A DNA stretch of 64,000 nt. Origin: Serratia proteamaculans. GTDB lineage: Bacteria > Pseudomonadota > Gammaproteobacteria > Enterobacterales > Enterobacteriaceae. The stretch is taken from the NCBI RefSeq assembly GCF_008830365.1, contig NZ_WBKI01000001.1:1302001-1366000 (forward strand), read 5' to 3'. The position numbers and the translations under genes were made by a program. Of the stretch, positions 1-10,015 are shown one piece after another. How positions within the stretch are numbered: position 1 is the stretch's first letter; each line of letters opens with the position of its first letter. The notes under the pieces were generated by a model. That model was not told where the DNA came from. It saw only the letters and a program-made list of their open reading frames with translations, and did not search any database.

Positions 1-481
1 CAAACCGCTGCCGATGAGCAAAGAGCAGTTGGCGCAGATCGAATCGCTGGTACGTGAGTCCATGGGCTTCTCCAGCAGCCGTGGCGATACCCTCAACGTG
101 GTCAACACACCGTTTACCGATAACGAAATCACCGGCGGTGAACTGCCGTTCTGGCAAAGCCAAAGCTTTATCGATCGCCTGTTGGATGCCGGTCGCTATC
201 TGCTGGTACTGCTGGTGGCCTGGTTGCTGTGGCGCAAACTGGTGCGGCCGCAGTTGCAAAACCGTCAGGCGGTACAGAAAGCCGCCCTCGCCACCGCCAA
301 TGCGCCGATGGCCAAACCGGCCGACAGCAATAAACAGAGTAATGAGGAGCTGGCGCAACACCGCAAATCGCAGCAGCGCGTCAGTGCAGAAGTCCAGAGC
401 CAGCGGATCCGCGAACTGGCTGAAAAAGACCCGCGCGTGGTCGCTCTGGTAATCCGCCAATGGATGAGTAACGAATTATGA
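1..481 (+). CDS. fliF: Flagellar MS-ring protein FliF, 3' end only
   Basis: Open frame enters from the left edge (codons in phase with position 2) and ends at TGA 479-481. The visible part is the C-terminal portion of FliF: a periplasmic stretch, a hydrophobic transmembrane helix (codons around 185-245, rich in Leu/Val/Trp), then a cytoplasmic tail ending in a [12 protein letters not shown]-type motif, which is the segment that binds FliG. FliF forms the MS ring in the inner membrane on which the switch and export gate assemble. The stop overlaps the fliG start as ATGA, so the two are translationally coupled. The N-terminal two thirds lie outside the window. Confidence 0.95.
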   Translation, partial: KPLPMSKEQLAQIESLVRESMGFSSSRGDTLNVVNTPFTDNEITGGELPFWQSQSFIDRLLDAGRYLLVLLVAWLLWRKLVRPQLQNRQAVQKAALATANAPMAKPADSNKQSNEELAQHRKSQQRVSAEVQSQRIRELAEKDPRVVALVIRQWMSNEL

Positions 482-1470
482 GTCTGACCGGTACCGAAAA
501 AAGCGCCATCCTGCTGATGACGCTGGGCGAAGATCGCGCTGCCGAGGTGTTCAAACACCTTTCCTCGCGTGAAGTTCAGCAGTTGAGTGGCACCATGGCC
601 AGCATGAGCCAGGTCTCGCACAAGCAACTGCAAGAAATACTGCGCGAGTTTGAAGACGATGCCGAACAGTACGCAGCACTGAGCGTCAATGCCAGCGACT
701 ACCTGCGTTCGGTATTGATCAAGGCGTTGGGCGAAGAGCGTGCCTCCAGCCTGCTGGAAGACATTCTCGAATCTCGCGAAACCACCACCGGCATGGAAAC
801 GCTCAACTTTATGGAGCCGATGAGCGCCGCGGATCTGATCCGCGACGAACACCCGCAGATCATCGCCACCATTTTGGTCCACCTGAAGCGTGGCCAGGCA
901 GCAGATATTCTGGCGCTGTTCGACGAACGCCTGCGCAACGACGTCATGCTGCGTATTGCCACTTTCGGTGGCGTGCAGCCGGCAGCGTTGGCGGAACTAA
1001 CCGAAGTGCTGAACAATCTGCTCGACGGCCAGAACCTCAAGCGCAGCAAAATGGGCGGGGTACGCACCGCGGCCGAGATTATCAACCTGATGAAAACTCA
1101 GCAGGAAGAGGCGGTTATCGACGCCATGCGCGAATACGACGGCGAACTGGCGCAGAAGATCATCGACGAAATGTTCCTGTTCGAAAACCTGGTGGAAGTC
1201 GACGACCGCAGCATCCAGCGCCTGTTGCAGGAAGTGGAAAGCGAATCCTTGCTGGTGGCGCTCAAAGGCGCGGAACAGCCACTGCGCGAGAAGTTCCTCA
1301 AGAACATGTCACAACGCGCGGCCGATATTCTGCGCGACGATCTGGCCAACCGTGGCCCAGTGCGTATGTCGCAGGTAGAGAACGAGCAGAAAGCCATCCT
1401 GCTGGTAGTGCGTCGTTTGGCAGAGAGCGGCGAAATGATTATCGGCGGTGGCGAGGACACCTATGTCTGA
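478..1470 (+). CDS. fliG: Flagellar motor switch protein FliG
   Basis: 330 aa, one residue shorter than E. coli FliG and alignable throughout. FliG sits on the cytoplasmic face of the MS ring, binds FliF through its N-domain and FliM through its middle domain (EHPQ motif, here at about residues 122-125), and its C-terminal domain meets MotA to generate torque. The charged C-terminal helix region ([21 protein letters not shown]) is intact. The start ATG overlaps the fliF stop by four bases. Second gene of the fliFGHIJK operon, expected to be FlhDC-dependent class II; the promoter is outside the window. Confidence 0.97.
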   Translation: MSLTGTEKSAILLMTLGEDRAAEVFKHLSSREVQQLSGTMASMSQVSHKQLQEILREFEDDAEQYAALSVNASDYLRSVLIKALGEERASSLLEDILESRETTTGMETLNFMEPMSAADLIRDEHPQIIATILVHLKRGQAADILALFDERLRNDVMLRIATFGGVQPAALAELTEVLNNLLDGQNLKRSKMGGVRTAAEIINLMKTQQEEAVIDAMREYDGELAQKIIDEMFLFENLVEVDDRSIQRLLQEVESESLLVALKGAEQPLREKFLKNMSQRAADILRDDLANRGPVRMSQVENEQKAILLVVRRLAESGEMIIGGGEDTYV

Positions 1471-2167
1471 TCGCATTAACACCCTACCCTGGCAACCCTG
1501 GTCGCTCAATGACCTGAACGAACCCAAACCGGAGCTCGACCCCCTGCCGTTACCGGTGGTGGAAACTTACGGCGTTCCCCTGGACGACAGCGTCGTTCAG
1601 GAACAGCAACTGGCCCAGTTACGCCTGCAGGCAGAGCAACAGGGCCAGCAACTGGGTTATGCCGAGGGTCAGCAAAAAGGCTACGACGCCGGGTTCCTGG
1701 CTGGAATGGAAGAAGGCCGCCAACAGGGCTTGCTGGAGGCGCAGCAGCAACAGCAACCGCTGACTGCCCACTGGCAACAATTGGTGACCGAATTCCAGCA
1801 CACGCTGGACGCTCTCGACAGCGTGATCGCCTCGCGCCTGATGCAACTGGCGTTGACCGCCGCCAAACAGGTGCTCGGTCAGCCGCCGGTGTGTGATGGC
1901 ACCGCGCTGCTGGCGCAGATCCAACAGTTGATCCAACAGGAGCCGATGTTCAGCGGCAAGCCGCAGTTGCGCGTACATCCGGATGATTATCATCGGATAG
2001 AGCAGCAGTTGGGTGCCACGCTAAGCCTGCACGGCTGGCGGTTGCTGGCGGACGGTCAGTTGCACCCTGGCGGCTGTAAGGTCAGTGCTGATGAGGGCGA
2101 TCTCGACGCCAGTCTGGCGACCCGCTGGCACGAACTCTGCCGTCTGGCAGCTCCGGGAGAGGTGTAA
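1463..2167 (+). CDS. fliH: Flagellar export ATPase regulator FliH
   Basis: 234 aa starting [13 protein letters not shown]. The ATG at 1463 overlaps the end of fliG; an upstream in-frame GTG at 1448 would add five residues but has no support. The Trp residues near the N-terminus are those that in Salmonella FliH dock the ATPase to FliN and FlhA. A Gln/Gly-rich segment (residues about 55-95, GxxxG-like repeats) precedes the C-terminal FliI-binding domain. FliH dimerises, binds FliI and holds the ATPase inactive until it reaches the export gate. The stop overlaps the fliI ATG by one base (TAATG). Confidence 0.95.
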   Translation: MSDRINTLPWQPWSLNDLNEPKPELDPLPLPVVETYGVPLDDSVVQEQQLAQLRLQAEQQGQQLGYAEGQQKGYDAGFLAGMEEGRQQGLLEAQQQQQPLTAHWQQLVTEFQHTLDALDSVIASRLMQLALTAAKQVLGQPPVCDGTALLAQIQQLIQQEPMFSGKPQLRVHPDDYHRIEQQLGATLSLHGWRLLADGQLHPGGCKVSADEGDLDASLATRWHELCRLAAPGEV

Positions 2168-3528
2168 TGACTCAGCGCCTCGGCCGCTGGCTGACCTCAC
2201 TGGATACGCTGGAAAAACGTATTACTCTGGCCCCGACGGTTCGTCGCTACGGCCGCCTGACGCGCGCAACCGGGCTGGTGTTGGAAGCCACCGGACTGCA
2301 ACTGCCTATCGGTGCCACCTGCCTGATCGAGCGCCACGACGGCGGTGAAGTGCAGGAAGTCGAAAGCGAAGTGGTCGGTTTTAACGGCCAGCGACTGTTC
2401 CTGATGCCGTTGGAAGAAGTGGAAGGCATTGTGCCCGGTGCCCGGGTTTATGCCCGTGTCTCACCGGAGGGACAAAGCGCCAGCAAACAGCTGCCGCTTG
2501 GCCCGGCACTACTGGGTCGTGTACTGGACGGCAGCGCCAAGCCGCTCGACGGCCTGCCCGCACCGGAAACCGGCTATCGTGCGCCGCTGATCACCGCCCC
2601 GTTCAACCCGCTGCAACGTACGCCGATCGAACAGGTACTGGACGTCGGGGTGCGCACCATCAATGGCCTGCTGACCGTCGGTCGTGGCCAGCGCATGGGG
2701 CTGTTCGCCGGTTCTGGCGTCGGTAAAAGCGTGCTGCTGGGCATGATGGCACGTTACACCCAGGCCGACGTGATCGTCGTCGGGTTGATCGGTGAACGCG
2801 GCCGCGAGGTTAAAGACTTTATCGAAAACATCCTCGGCCCTGAAGGCCGGGCACGCTCGGTGGTGATCGCAGCACCGGCGGACGTCTCACCGCTGCTGCG
2901 TATGCAGGGGGCGGCCTATGCCACCCGTATCGCCGAGGACTTCCGCGATCGCGGCCAGCACGTGTTGCTGATTATGGATTCACTGACCCGCTACGCGATG
3001 GCCCAGCGTGAGATCGCCCTGGCCATCGGCGAGCCACCGGCCACCAAAGGCTACCCGCCTTCGGTGTTCGCCAAACTGCCGGCGCTGGTGGAACGCGCGG
3101 GCAACGGCATCAGCGGTGGCGGTTCGATTACCGCCTTTTATACCGTGCTGACCGAGGGTGATGACCAGCAGGATCCGATTGCCGATTCGGCGCGCGCCAT
3201 TCTCGATGGCCACGTAGTGCTGTCGCGGCGATTGGCGGAAGCCGGTCACTACCCGGCCATCGACATTGAAGCATCGATCAGCCGCGCCATGACGTCGTTG
3301 ATCGACGAAGAGCACTACCGTCGGGTACGCAATTTCAAACAGATGCTGGCCAGCTATCAACGTAACCGCGATTTGATCAGCGTCGGTGCCTACGTCTCAG
3401 GCAGCGATCCGCTGCTGGACAAGGCGATGGCGCTGTACCCGCAGATGGAAGCCTATCTGCAACAGGGCATCTTCGAGCGCAGCGGTTACGACGACGCCTG
3501 CCAACAGTTACAGCAATTGATCGTTTAA
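2167..3528 (+). CDS. fliI: Flagellum-specific export ATPase FliI
   Basis: 453 aa (E. coli about 457). The Walker A loop GSGVGKS lies at residues 182-188; the Walker B hydrophobic strand ending in Asp ([11 protein letters not shown]) follows about 80 residues later. Overall fold and length match F1-beta-like type III ATPases. FliI forms a hexamer under the export gate and unloads chaperone-substrate complexes. It is flanked by its regulator FliH (1-base overlap) and by the FliJ stalk gene 22 nt downstream, the usual order. Confidence 0.97.
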   Translation: MTQRLGRWLTSLDTLEKRITLAPTVRRYGRLTRATGLVLEATGLQLPIGATCLIERHDGGEVQEVESEVVGFNGQRLFLMPLEEVEGIVPGARVYARVSPEGQSASKQLPLGPALLGRVLDGSAKPLDGLPAPETGYRAPLITAPFNPLQRTPIEQVLDVGVRTINGLLTVGRGQRMGLFAGSGVGKSVLLGMMARYTQADVIVVGLIGERGREVKDFIENILGPEGRARSVVIAAPADVSPLLRMQGAAYATRIAEDFRDRGQHVLLIMDSLTRYAMAQREIALAIGEPPATKGYPPSVFAKLPALVERAGNGISGGGSITAFYTVLTEGDDQQDPIADSARAILDGHVVLSRRLAEAGHYPAIDIEASISRAMTSLIDEEHYRRVRNFKQMLASYQRNRDLISVGAYVSGSDPLLDKAMALYPQMEAYLQQGIFERSGYDDACQQLQQLIV

Positions 3529-3550
3529 CGTCACCAAAGGCGCAAATCCG

Positions 3551-3997
3551 ATGAAACCACAGTCACCCCTGATTACCCTGCGCGATTTGGCGCAGGATGC
3601 GGTGGAACAGGCGACGCAGCAGTTGGGCCAGGTGCGCAAAGCGCAGCAGGCGGCTGAGCAGCAGCTTTCCATGCTGCTCAATTATCAGGATGAGTACCGC
3701 CAGAAGCTGAATAATCAACTGAGTGGCGGTATGGAGTCATCCAACTGGCAGAACTATCAGCAGTTTATCGGCACGCTGGAGCAGGCCATCACCCAGCACC
3801 GCCAGCAACTGACGCAGTGGGGACAAAAGGTCGACCACGCGATGAAGCACTGGCAGGACAAACAGCAGCGGCTGAACGCCTTCGAAACTCTGCATACCCG
3901 GGCCCAGAGCGCGGAGCTGCTGTTGGAGAATAAACGGGATCAAAAGCTGATGGATGAGTTCGCTCAACGCAGTGCACAAAGGAATAGCCACCAATGA
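3551..3997 (+). CDS. fliJ: Flagellar export chaperone / ATPase stalk FliJ
   Basis: 148 aa, almost entirely Gln/Ala/Leu/Arg-rich with heptad character and no Pro in the middle, so a long two-helix coiled coil resembling the gamma subunit of F1. FliJ inserts in the FliI hexamer and touches FlhA, switching the gate to use the proton-motive force. The length equals the E. coli protein (147) within one residue. It ends in an ATGA overlap with fliK. The start is ATG 3551. Confidence 0.93.
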   Translation: MKPQSPLITLRDLAQDAVEQATQQLGQVRKAQQAAEQQLSMLLNYQDEYRQKLNNQLSGGMESSNWQNYQQFIGTLEQAITQHRQQLTQWGQKVDHAMKHWQDKQQRLNAFETLHTRAQSAELLLENKRDQKLMDEFAQRSAQRNSHQ

Positions 3998-5220
3998 ACC
4001 TCAACGTTTTGCCCGCTATGTCGCCCGCGGGTGATAGCGGATTACTGTCGGACGCACCGTTATCGCTGGATGAGTCATCCCTTTCGTCCGCCTTTGCTCA
4101 ACTGCTCGGTGCCCGCGTGCTGCCTGCCGATAAGGCTGCGGGCAAGCTGTCACCGATGACGCTGAGCGCAGACCAGGAGTCAGCGCCGCTGAGTCGCAAC
4201 CAGCTAACCCAGCTACTGGCCGCCTTCGGCGAACGCGATGGGCTTTTAGCGCCGTCGCTGTTGAGCAACGGGCAGCCCACCGCCGTCGCTCCTGGCGAAG
4301 AACCGCAGAAAAATCAACCGCCAGAGGAGACGGCTCTGCGCCCTGCCGGTGAGATCGACGCCGCCACGTTGCAGGCGCTGTTCGCCATGTTGCCCATTGC
4401 CGTCACGCCTGTGATGCAGGGCCCTTCCGGAGCCACTGAACTGACCGTTGAAGGCGAGCAAGACTCCACGCAACCGACGGCTGTGCTGAGTGCGGCTCTG
4501 GGCCGCTCTTCGGATACCTCCGGCAGCCCGCTGGCAGACACGCAGAAGACCCCGACAGCAGTGAGCAAAGATCAACTCAACATGGAAAGTCGCGCCGACA
4601 CGCTACAACAGACCGCGGCAACCCATGACAAGCCGGATGCCGCTGCATTGAAATTCGGCACCGATACGCAGCCGCAAACGCCGGTCAATCACCTGGTGGC
4701 ACCGCCGGTATCCAGCCCAACAGTGGCCACCACCCCGGCCGCCTCGCTGGTCACCGCCCCACCCACGCCACAGTTGAATGCCCAGCTTGGCAGCCCCGAG
4801 TGGCAGCAGGCGCTGAATCAGCAGGTATTGATGTTCCATCGCAATGGCCAGCAAAGTGCCGAACTGCGTTTGCATCCGCAGGAACTGGGCGCGTTGCAGA
4901 TCACCCTCAAGCTGGATGACAACCAGGCACAGCTGCACATTGCCTCTGCCCACGGACAGGTGCGTGCCGCCGTGGAAGCCGCTATGCCGCAACTGCGCCA
5001 TGCACTGGCGGAAAACGGTATCAATCTGGGGCACAGCAGCGTGGGCGGTGAGTCAATGCCACAGGGTCAACAGGCGCAACAGCAGAACGGCGAGCAACAG
5101 GGCCGGTCGAATTATCGTGAGAGCCACGGTGGCAGCGAACCGGCCACAGAGGTGCTCAGCGCCCCACAGGCATTGCAGGCCATGGCCCGCGGCGTCAGCG
5201 GCGTTGATATTTTCGCCTGA
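3994..5220 (+). CDS. fliK: Flagellar hook-length control protein FliK
   Basis: 408 aa. The N-terminal two thirds are low-complexity (Pro, Thr, Ala, Gln) as expected of the secreted molecular ruler; the C-terminal conserved Flg_hook domain lies at about residues 280-350, with the LRLHPQELGALQI motif that contacts FlhB to switch export specificity from hook to filament. A Gln-rich tail follows (about 355-375). Last gene of the operon: 182 nt separate it from fliL, which starts its own operon in E. coli. Confidence 0.93.
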   Translation: MNLNVLPAMSPAGDSGLLSDAPLSLDESSLSSAFAQLLGARVLPADKAAGKLSPMTLSADQESAPLSRNQLTQLLAAFGERDGLLAPSLLSNGQPTAVAPGEEPQKNQPPEETALRPAGEIDAATLQALFAMLPIAVTPVMQGPSGATELTVEGEQDSTQPTAVLSAALGRSSDTSGSPLADTQKTPTAVSKDQLNMESRADTLQQTAATHDKPDAAALKFGTDTQPQTPVNHLVAPPVSSPTVATTPAASLVTAPPTPQLNAQLGSPEWQQALNQQVLMFHRNGQQSAELRLHPQELGALQITLKLDDNQAQLHIASAHGQVRAAVEAAMPQLRHALAENGINLGHSSVGGESMPQGQQAQQQNGEQQGRSNYRESHGGSEPATEVLSAPQALQAMARGVSGVDIFA

Positions 5221-5402
5221 GTGGCCGCAAACGCCCAAGCTGGCACGTTTTTCTCCGCCTATTCTGGCTATTGTGCGCCGCAATAGGCGCGATAATACCG
5301 TTACATGTCATGCGTGTGGCTTTTGCGCGCGCTATGTACCCGCCGGGTTTCAGGCTGCGGCTTGCAGGACGTCGGGTATAACAACAGGAATTTGATTTAG
5401 CT
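5221..5402 (+). promoter_or_regulatory. fliK-fliL spacer, likely fliL operon promoter region
   Basis: 182 nt without a gene. In E. coli and Salmonella fliLMNOPQR has its own FlhDC-dependent class II promoter, so one is expected here by position; I could not pick a convincing FlhDC box or -10/-35 by eye. A short inverted repeat (GCGCC near 5276 and GGCGC near 5286) might form a small hairpin at the end of the fliK transcript. Confidence 0.35.
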
Positions 5403-5885
5403 ATGTCTCAAAATACCCTACCGGCAGCACCAAAACGCTCCCTTCTGGTCATCCTGCTGGTGTTGATAGCCGTGCTCGCCTGCGGCGCTGCCGGCTACAG
5501 CTGGTGGCAGCTCAAGCAGCACCAGAACGGTACGCAACCCGCAGAAAAACCTCAGCCGCCGGCCGTGCCGGTGTTTATGCCGCTGGACACCTTTACCGTC
5601 AATCTGATGACGCCGGATAACAACCCCGATCGCGTGTTGTATATCGGCCTGACGTTACGTTTGCCGGACGAAAATACCCGCCGTCAACTGAACGATTTTC
5701 TGCCGGAAGTGCGCAGCCGTCTGCTGATGCTGCTGTCCCGTCAGGAAGCAGGTCAGCTGAGCAGTGAACAAGGGAAACAGCAACTGGTGGCGCAGATTAA
5801 GGACGTGCTTAGCCCGCCGCTGGTTAAGGGACAACCGAAGCAGGTGGTCAGCGACGTGCTGTTCACCGCCTTCATATTGCGGTAA
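5403..5885 (+). CDS. fliL: Flagellar basal body-associated protein FliL
   Basis: 160 aa. A short cytoplasmic tail is followed by one transmembrane helix (about residues 14-36) and a periplasmic domain; the length matches the family (E. coli 154). FliL rings encircle stator units and support torque under load. Start ATG 5403. Five nt separate its stop from fliM. First gene of the fliLMNOPQR operon. Confidence 0.95.
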   Translation: MSQNTLPAAPKRSLLVILLVLIAVLACGAAGYSWWQLKQHQNGTQPAEKPQPPAVPVFMPLDTFTVNLMTPDNNPDRVLYIGLTLRLPDENTRRQLNDFLPEVRSRLLMLLSRQEAGQLSSEQGKQQLVAQIKDVLSPPLVKGQPKQVVSDVLFTAFILR

Positions 5886-5890
5886 TCACT

Positions 5891-6892
5891 ATGGGCGACA
5901 GCATTCTTTCACAGGCAGAGATCGACGCCTTACTCAACGGCGACAGCGCGGGGGATGAACCCGTAGCGGTCGCCAGTAACGAGAGCGAGGTCAAGCCGTA
6001 CGATCCGACCACCCAGCGCCGCGTGGTGCGCGAGCGACTGCACGCGCTGGAAATCATCAATGAGCGTTTTGCCCGGCAGTTCCGCATGGGGTTGTTCAAC
6101 CTGTTGCGCCGCAGTCCGGACATTACCGTTGGTCCGATCAAGATCCAACCGTATCACGAATTTGCCCGCAACCTGCCGGTGCCCACCAACCTCAACCTGG
6201 TGCACCTGAACCCGCTGCGCGGTACCGCGCTGTTCGTGTTCGCGCCGAGCCTGGTGTTTATCGCCGTCGATAACCTGTTTGGCGGCGACGGCCGCTTTCC
6301 GACCAAAGTGGAAGGCCGCGAATTCACGCCTACTGAGCAACGGGTGATCAAGCGCATGCTGCGCCTGGCGCTGGACGCCTATGGCGACGCCTGGAGCGCG
6401 ATTTACAAGATCAACGTGGAATACGTGCGGGCTGAAATGCAGGTGAAGTTCACCAATATCACCACTTCGCCGAACGACATTGTGGTCACCACTCCGTTCC
6501 AGGTAGAGATCGGTGCTCTGAGCGGTGAGTTCAACATCTGTATCCCGTTCGCCATGATCGAACCGCTGCGCGAACTGCTGACCAACCCGCCGCTGGAAAA
6601 CTCACGGCAGGAAGACAGCCACTGGCGCGAAACGCTGGTGAAGCAGGTGCAGCATTCCGAACTGGAGCTGATTGCCAACTTCGTCGACATCCCGATGCGG
6701 CTGTCAAAAATCCTGAAGCTGCAGCCGGGTGATGTATTACCGATTGATAAACCGGATCGCCTGATCGCCCACGTGGACGGCGTACCGGTTCTGACCAGCC
6801 AATACGGCACGTTAAACGGGCAGTACGCCCTGCGTGTTGAACATTTGATTAACCCTATTTTGAATGCTCTGAGTGAGGAACAGCCCAAATGA
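5891..6892 (+). CDS. fliM: Flagellar motor switch protein FliM
   Basis: 333 aa (E. coli 334). The N-terminal LSQAEIDALL peptide at residues 6-15 is the known binding site for phosphorylated CheY. The middle CheC-like domain carries the FliG contact (about residues 50-230) and the C-terminal SpoA domain pairs with FliN. FliM forms the C-ring wall and transmits the CheY-P signal into clockwise rotation. ATGA overlap with fliN. Confidence 0.97.
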   Translation: MGDSILSQAEIDALLNGDSAGDEPVAVASNESEVKPYDPTTQRRVVRERLHALEIINERFARQFRMGLFNLLRRSPDITVGPIKIQPYHEFARNLPVPTNLNLVHLNPLRGTALFVFAPSLVFIAVDNLFGGDGRFPTKVEGREFTPTEQRVIKRMLRLALDAYGDAWSAIYKINVEYVRAEMQVKFTNITTSPNDIVVTTPFQVEIGALSGEFNICIPFAMIEPLRELLTNPPLENSRQEDSHWRETLVKQVQHSELELIANFVDIPMRLSKILKLQPGDVLPIDKPDRLIAHVDGVPVLTSQYGTLNGQYALRVEHLINPILNALSEEQPK

Positions 6893-7302
6893 GTGATCCT
6901 AAGCAACCGTCTGGCGAAGGAAAGGAATCCGTGGACGACCTGTGGGCTGATGCGTTTAACGAGCAGCAATCTACCGAAAAAACGTCTGCCAGCGACGCGG
7001 TGTTCAAATCGCTGGAACCGCAGGATGCCAGCGGCAGCCTGCAGGACATCGATCTGATCCTGGACATCCCGGTCAAACTGACCGTCGAACTGGGCCGCAC
7101 CAAAATGACCATCAAGGAGCTGCTGCGCCTGTCGCAAGGATCTGTCGTGGCTCTGGACGGGCTGGCGGGTGAACCCCTGGATATCATGATCAACGGTTAT
7201 CTGATTGCCCAGGGCGAAGTGGTGGTGGTGGCCGACAGGTTCGGCGTGCGCATCACCGACATTATTACCCCTTCCGAACGCATGCGTCGCCTGAGCCGCT
7301 GA
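6889..7302 (+). CDS. fliN: Flagellar motor switch protein FliN
   Basis: 137 aa, identical in length to E. coli FliN. The acidic N-terminal third is variable; the C-terminal SpoA domain (about residues 55-135, with IPVKLTVELGRTKMTIKELL) is highly conserved. It builds the base of the C-ring and recruits the FliH-FliI complex. ATG overlaps fliM by four bases and its TGA overlaps the fliO start by one base. Confidence 0.97.
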   Translation: MSDPKQPSGEGKESVDDLWADAFNEQQSTEKTSASDAVFKSLEPQDASGSLQDIDLILDIPVKLTVELGRTKMTIKELLRLSQGSVVALDGLAGEPLDIMINGYLIAQGEVVVVADRFGVRITDIITPSERMRRLSR

Positions 7303-7706
7303 TGAACCCAAGCGCCAGCGCGCCCGGCCAGGGCACCTTACAACCCTCCGCACCGGCATTGCCGGCCGGTTCGGTTTTAACACAGGTCAGCACTGCGCTC
7401 GGTGGCATTCTGCTGCTGATCCTGCTGGCCGGGTGGCTGTTCCGCCGACTGGGATTTGCCCCACAGGCGCGCAACAACAAGCTGCTAAACCTGCGCGCCA
7501 GCTGCCAGGTCGGGCAACGCGAGCGCGTGGTGGTGATCGAAGTGGATAACACCTTGCTGGTGCTGGGTGTCACCGCCCAGCAAATCACCCCACTGCATAC
7601 CCTGCCCGCCCCTGCGGCGGACAGCACCGCAGCCGAGACCACCGCGCCGGCGGATTTTCGCCAACTGATGCAAAAAGTTCTGAAACGTCCGGAAAAATCG
7701 GCATGA
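7302..7706 (+). CDS. fliO: Flagellar export gate assembly protein FliO
   Basis: 134 aa (E. coli 121). A Pro/Ala-rich N-terminus is followed by a single transmembrane helix (about residues 29-48, [11 protein letters not shown]) and a cytoplasmic domain. FliO helps assemble the FliP ring and is not in the finished gate. The stop at 7704-7706 overlaps a potential fliP ATG at 7703, but see fliP: a repeat sits just downstream and the true fliP start may be later. Confidence 0.92.
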   Translation: MNPSASAPGQGTLQPSAPALPAGSVLTQVSTALGGILLLILLAGWLFRRLGFAPQARNNKLLNLRASCQVGQRERVVVIEVDNTLLVLGVTAQQITPLHTLPAPAADSTAAETTAPADFRQLMQKVLKRPEKSA

Positions 7707-7776
7707 CTCACACTCAACAATCGGCATCCCCGACTATTGTTCCCCTCACTTCGGATTGGCAGAAAACCGCCGCCTT

Positions 7777-7812
7777 CCCCCTCTCCTGTTGGGAGAGGGC
7801 CGGGGTGAAAGG
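7777..7812 (+). repeat. Palindromic CCCTCTCC-type interspersed repeat upstream of or within fliP
   Basis: Arms CCCTCTCC (7779-7786) and GGAGAGGG (7792-7799) pair perfectly around a 5-nt loop and are followed by the tail CCGGGGTGAAAGG. This matches, from memory, a repeat common between genes in many proteobacteria (CCCTCTCC, then GGAGAGGG, then CCGGGGTGAGGG). It is read here as [13 protein letters not shown] in the fliP frame, a peptide typical of this repeat rather than of FliP. The GGAGAGG arm and the GTG lie at Shine-Dalgarno and start-codon positions for fliP. Confidence 0.75.
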
Positions 7813-8539
7813 AAAGCGGCTTCTGGCTGCTGCGCTGCTGCTGATCAGTCCGGCGGCTTTCGCACAACTGCCCGGTTTGATCAGCCAGCCGTTAGCCAAC
7901 GGCGGCCAAAGCTGGTCGCTGCCGGTACAAACGCTGGTGCTGCTGACCTCGCTCAGCTTCTTGCCCGCCATGCTGCTGATGATGACCAGTTTCACCCGCA
8001 TCATCATCGTGCTCGGGCTGCTGCGCAACGCACTCGGCACCCCGTCCGCTCCGCCCAATCAGGTGATGCTGGGGCTGGCGCTGTTCCTGACCTTTTTCAT
8101 CATGTCACCGGTGTTCGACAAGGTTTATCAGGACGCCTATCTGCCGTTCAGCCAGGATAAAATCAGCCTGGACGTGGCGATGGATAAAGGTTCGCAGCCG
8201 CTGCGCGAGTTTATGCTGCGCCAAACGCGGGAAACCGATCTGGCCCTGTACGCCAAGCTCGCCAACCTGCCGCCGCTGGCAGGGCCGGAAGCGGTGCCGA
8301 TGCGCATTCTGCTGCCGGCTTACGTCACCAGCGAGCTGAAAACCGCGTTCCAAATCGGTTTCACGGTATTTATTCCGTTCCTGATTATCGATCTGGTGGT
8401 GGCAAGCGTGCTAATGGCGCTGGGGATGATGATGGTGCCACCGGCGACCATCTCACTGCCGTTCAAACTGATGCTGTTTGTGTTGGTGGATGGCTGGCAG
8501 TTACTGCTCGGCTCGCTGGCGCAGAGTTTCTATTCCTAG
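7805..8539 (+). CDS. fliP: Flagellar export gate protein FliP
   Basis: With a GTG start at 7805 the protein is 244 aa (E. coli 245) and opens with a cleavable-type signal sequence ([17 protein letters not shown]) directly before QLPG, aligning with the known FliP signal peptide. Four membrane helices and the conserved [14 protein letters not shown] and [13 protein letters not shown] segments follow. FliP5-FliQ4-FliR1 form the export pore. An alternative ATG at 7703, overlapping fliO, would give 278 aa, but the extra 34 residues look unlike FliP and are partly encoded by the palindromic repeat. GTG 7805 has GGAGAGG about seven bases upstream. The start is inferred, not proven. Confidence 0.93.
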   Translation: MKGKRLLAAALLLISPAAFAQLPGLISQPLANGGQSWSLPVQTLVLLTSLSFLPAMLLMMTSFTRIIIVLGLLRNALGTPSAPPNQVMLGLALFLTFFIMSPVFDKVYQDAYLPFSQDKISLDVAMDKGSQPLREFMLRQTRETDLALYAKLANLPPLAGPEAVPMRILLPAYVTSELKTAFQIGFTVFIPFLIIDLVVASVLMALGMMMVPPATISLPFKLMLFVLVDGWQLLLGSLAQSFYS

Positions 8540-8587
8540 TTTTTATTGGTAATTCGCGGCGGACACCCCGCCACTGAGGGATTCACG

Positions 8588-8857
8588 ATGACACCCGAAT
8601 CGGTCATGGCGCTGGGCACCGAAGCGATGAAAGTGGCACTGGCGCTGGCGGCCCCGATGTTGCTCGCCGCCCTGGTCAGCGGTCTGGTGGTCAGCCTGCT
8701 GCAGGCCGCCACCCAGATCAACGAAATGACCCTGTCGTTCATCCCCAAAATTCTGGCGGTGGTGGCCACCATCGTGATTGCCGGGCCGTGGATGCTGAAC
8801 CTGCTGCTGGACTATATGCGCACGCTGTTCACTAACCTGCCCAATCTGATTGGTTAA
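8588..8857 (+). CDS. fliQ: Flagellar export gate protein FliQ
   Basis: 89 aa, the same length as E. coli FliQ, starting [10 protein letters not shown] at ATG 8588 with a GAGGGA Shine-Dalgarno upstream. An in-frame start at 8546 is possible but adds unrelated residues. Two hydrophobic helices (about residues 16-40 and 50-75) form the FliQ hairpin that wraps the FliP/FliR core. Two nt separate it from fliR. Confidence 0.95.
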   Translation: MTPESVMALGTEAMKVALALAAPMLLAALVSGLVVSLLQAATQINEMTLSFIPKILAVVATIVIAGPWMLNLLLDYMRTLFTNLPNLIG

Positions 8858-8859
8858 CC

Positions 8860-9642
8860 ATGCTCACATTTGACAGCGCCCAGTTCGGCGTCTGGCTCAG
8901 CCAATATTTCTGGCCGCTGCTGCGCATTCTGGCGTTGATCAGCACCGCGCCGGTGTTCAGCGAAAAGCAGATCAGCAAGAAGGTGAAGATTGGTCTGGGC
9001 GGTCTGATCGTGATCCTGGTGGCCCCCGGTCTGCCCATCAGCACTGTCCCTATTTTCTCCGCCGCCGGCCTGTGGCTGGCGGCTCAGCAAATCCTGATCG
9101 GCGTGGCGCTGGGCCTGACCATGCAGTTCGCCTTCGCGGCAATCCGCTTGGCCGGTGAAGTGATTGGCATGCAGATGGGCCTGTCGTTCGCCACCTTCTT
9201 TGACCCCAGCGGTGGGCCAAACACCCCGGTGCTGGCACGGTTGCTCAACCTGCTGGCGATGCTGCTGTTCCTCAGCTTTAACGGCCACCTGTGGCTGATT
9301 TCGCTGCTGGTAGACAGCTTTCATACCCTGCCTATCCAGGCCGAACCGCTGAATGGCAACGGTTTTCTGGCATTGACCCAGGCTGGCTCGCTGATCTTTA
9401 TCAACGGCATGATGCTGGCGCTGCCGCTGATTTGCCTGTTACTGACGCTGAACATGGCGCTCGGTCTGCTCAACCGTATGACGCCGCAACTGTCGGTATT
9501 CGTCATCGGTTTCCCGGTCACCATGACCATCGGCATTATGACCATCGGCATGATGATGCCGATGCTGGCGCCGTTTTGTGAGCACCTGTTTGGCGAGTTC
9601 TTCGACAGGCTGGCCGATGTTCTCGGCAACATGACGCCCTAG
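8860..9642 (+). CDS. fliR: Flagellar export gate protein FliR
   Basis: 260 aa (E. coli 261), hydrophobic throughout with several membrane segments. FliR occupies one position of the FliPQR helical pore and contacts FlhB. The start ATG 8860 follows the fliQ stop by two nt. Last gene of the fliL operon; the next plus-strand candidate is 373 nt away and unrelated. Confidence 0.96.
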   Translation: MLTFDSAQFGVWLSQYFWPLLRILALISTAPVFSEKQISKKVKIGLGGLIVILVAPGLPISTVPIFSAAGLWLAAQQILIGVALGLTMQFAFAAIRLAGEVIGMQMGLSFATFFDPSGGPNTPVLARLLNLLAMLLFLSFNGHLWLISLLVDSFHTLPIQAEPLNGNGFLALTQAGSLIFINGMMLALPLICLLLTLNMALGLLNRMTPQLSVFVIGFPVTMTIGIMTIGMMMPMLAPFCEHLFGEFFDRLADVLGNMTP

Positions 9643-10015
9643 CGTAACCCTCATCAATGCGGCTTAACGGCCGCACCTCGCCGGACAAACGGGCAGTAAA
9701 ACCCCTTTCTCGCTATAAAAAGTTGAAAAAAACCTATTAACACTATTTGGCTTCGATTATTTTTATCGACTTGAATAATAAATTACCCCCCTTAGAATGG
9801 CCTTGTTAAATAAAAAGCCATCAGTAAAACCGTCAGTATTTAGTCGTAGACATTAAATACAGGAGGGAATTTAAATATAAAGCAACACACAGGGAAGTGA
9901 ATTTAAAACTCCATCCGTTATCCGCAAGGATAAAGATATTCTTTCACCGGGGTCAGCCGGCGGGACGGGTATATTTATTATTTGCGGAATTAACCCTACT
10001 CTCAGGAGCACAGAA
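9643..10015. other. AT-rich gene-free spacer after fliR
   Basis: No convincing gene on either strand; the open minus-strand frame at 9871-10077 is antisense to the small gene and has no family. A weak GCGGC/GCCGC hairpin at about 9660-9676 could end the fliR transcript. The 9700-9860 stretch is markedly AT-rich compared with the surrounding genes, consistent with a promoter region for the small gene at 10016, but I cannot assign boxes. Confidence 0.4.

Noticed and set aside
1448-1462. Upstream GTG start for fliH
   Set aside because: Would add MARTP from inside fliG with no family support; ATG 1463 gives the normal FliH N-terminus.
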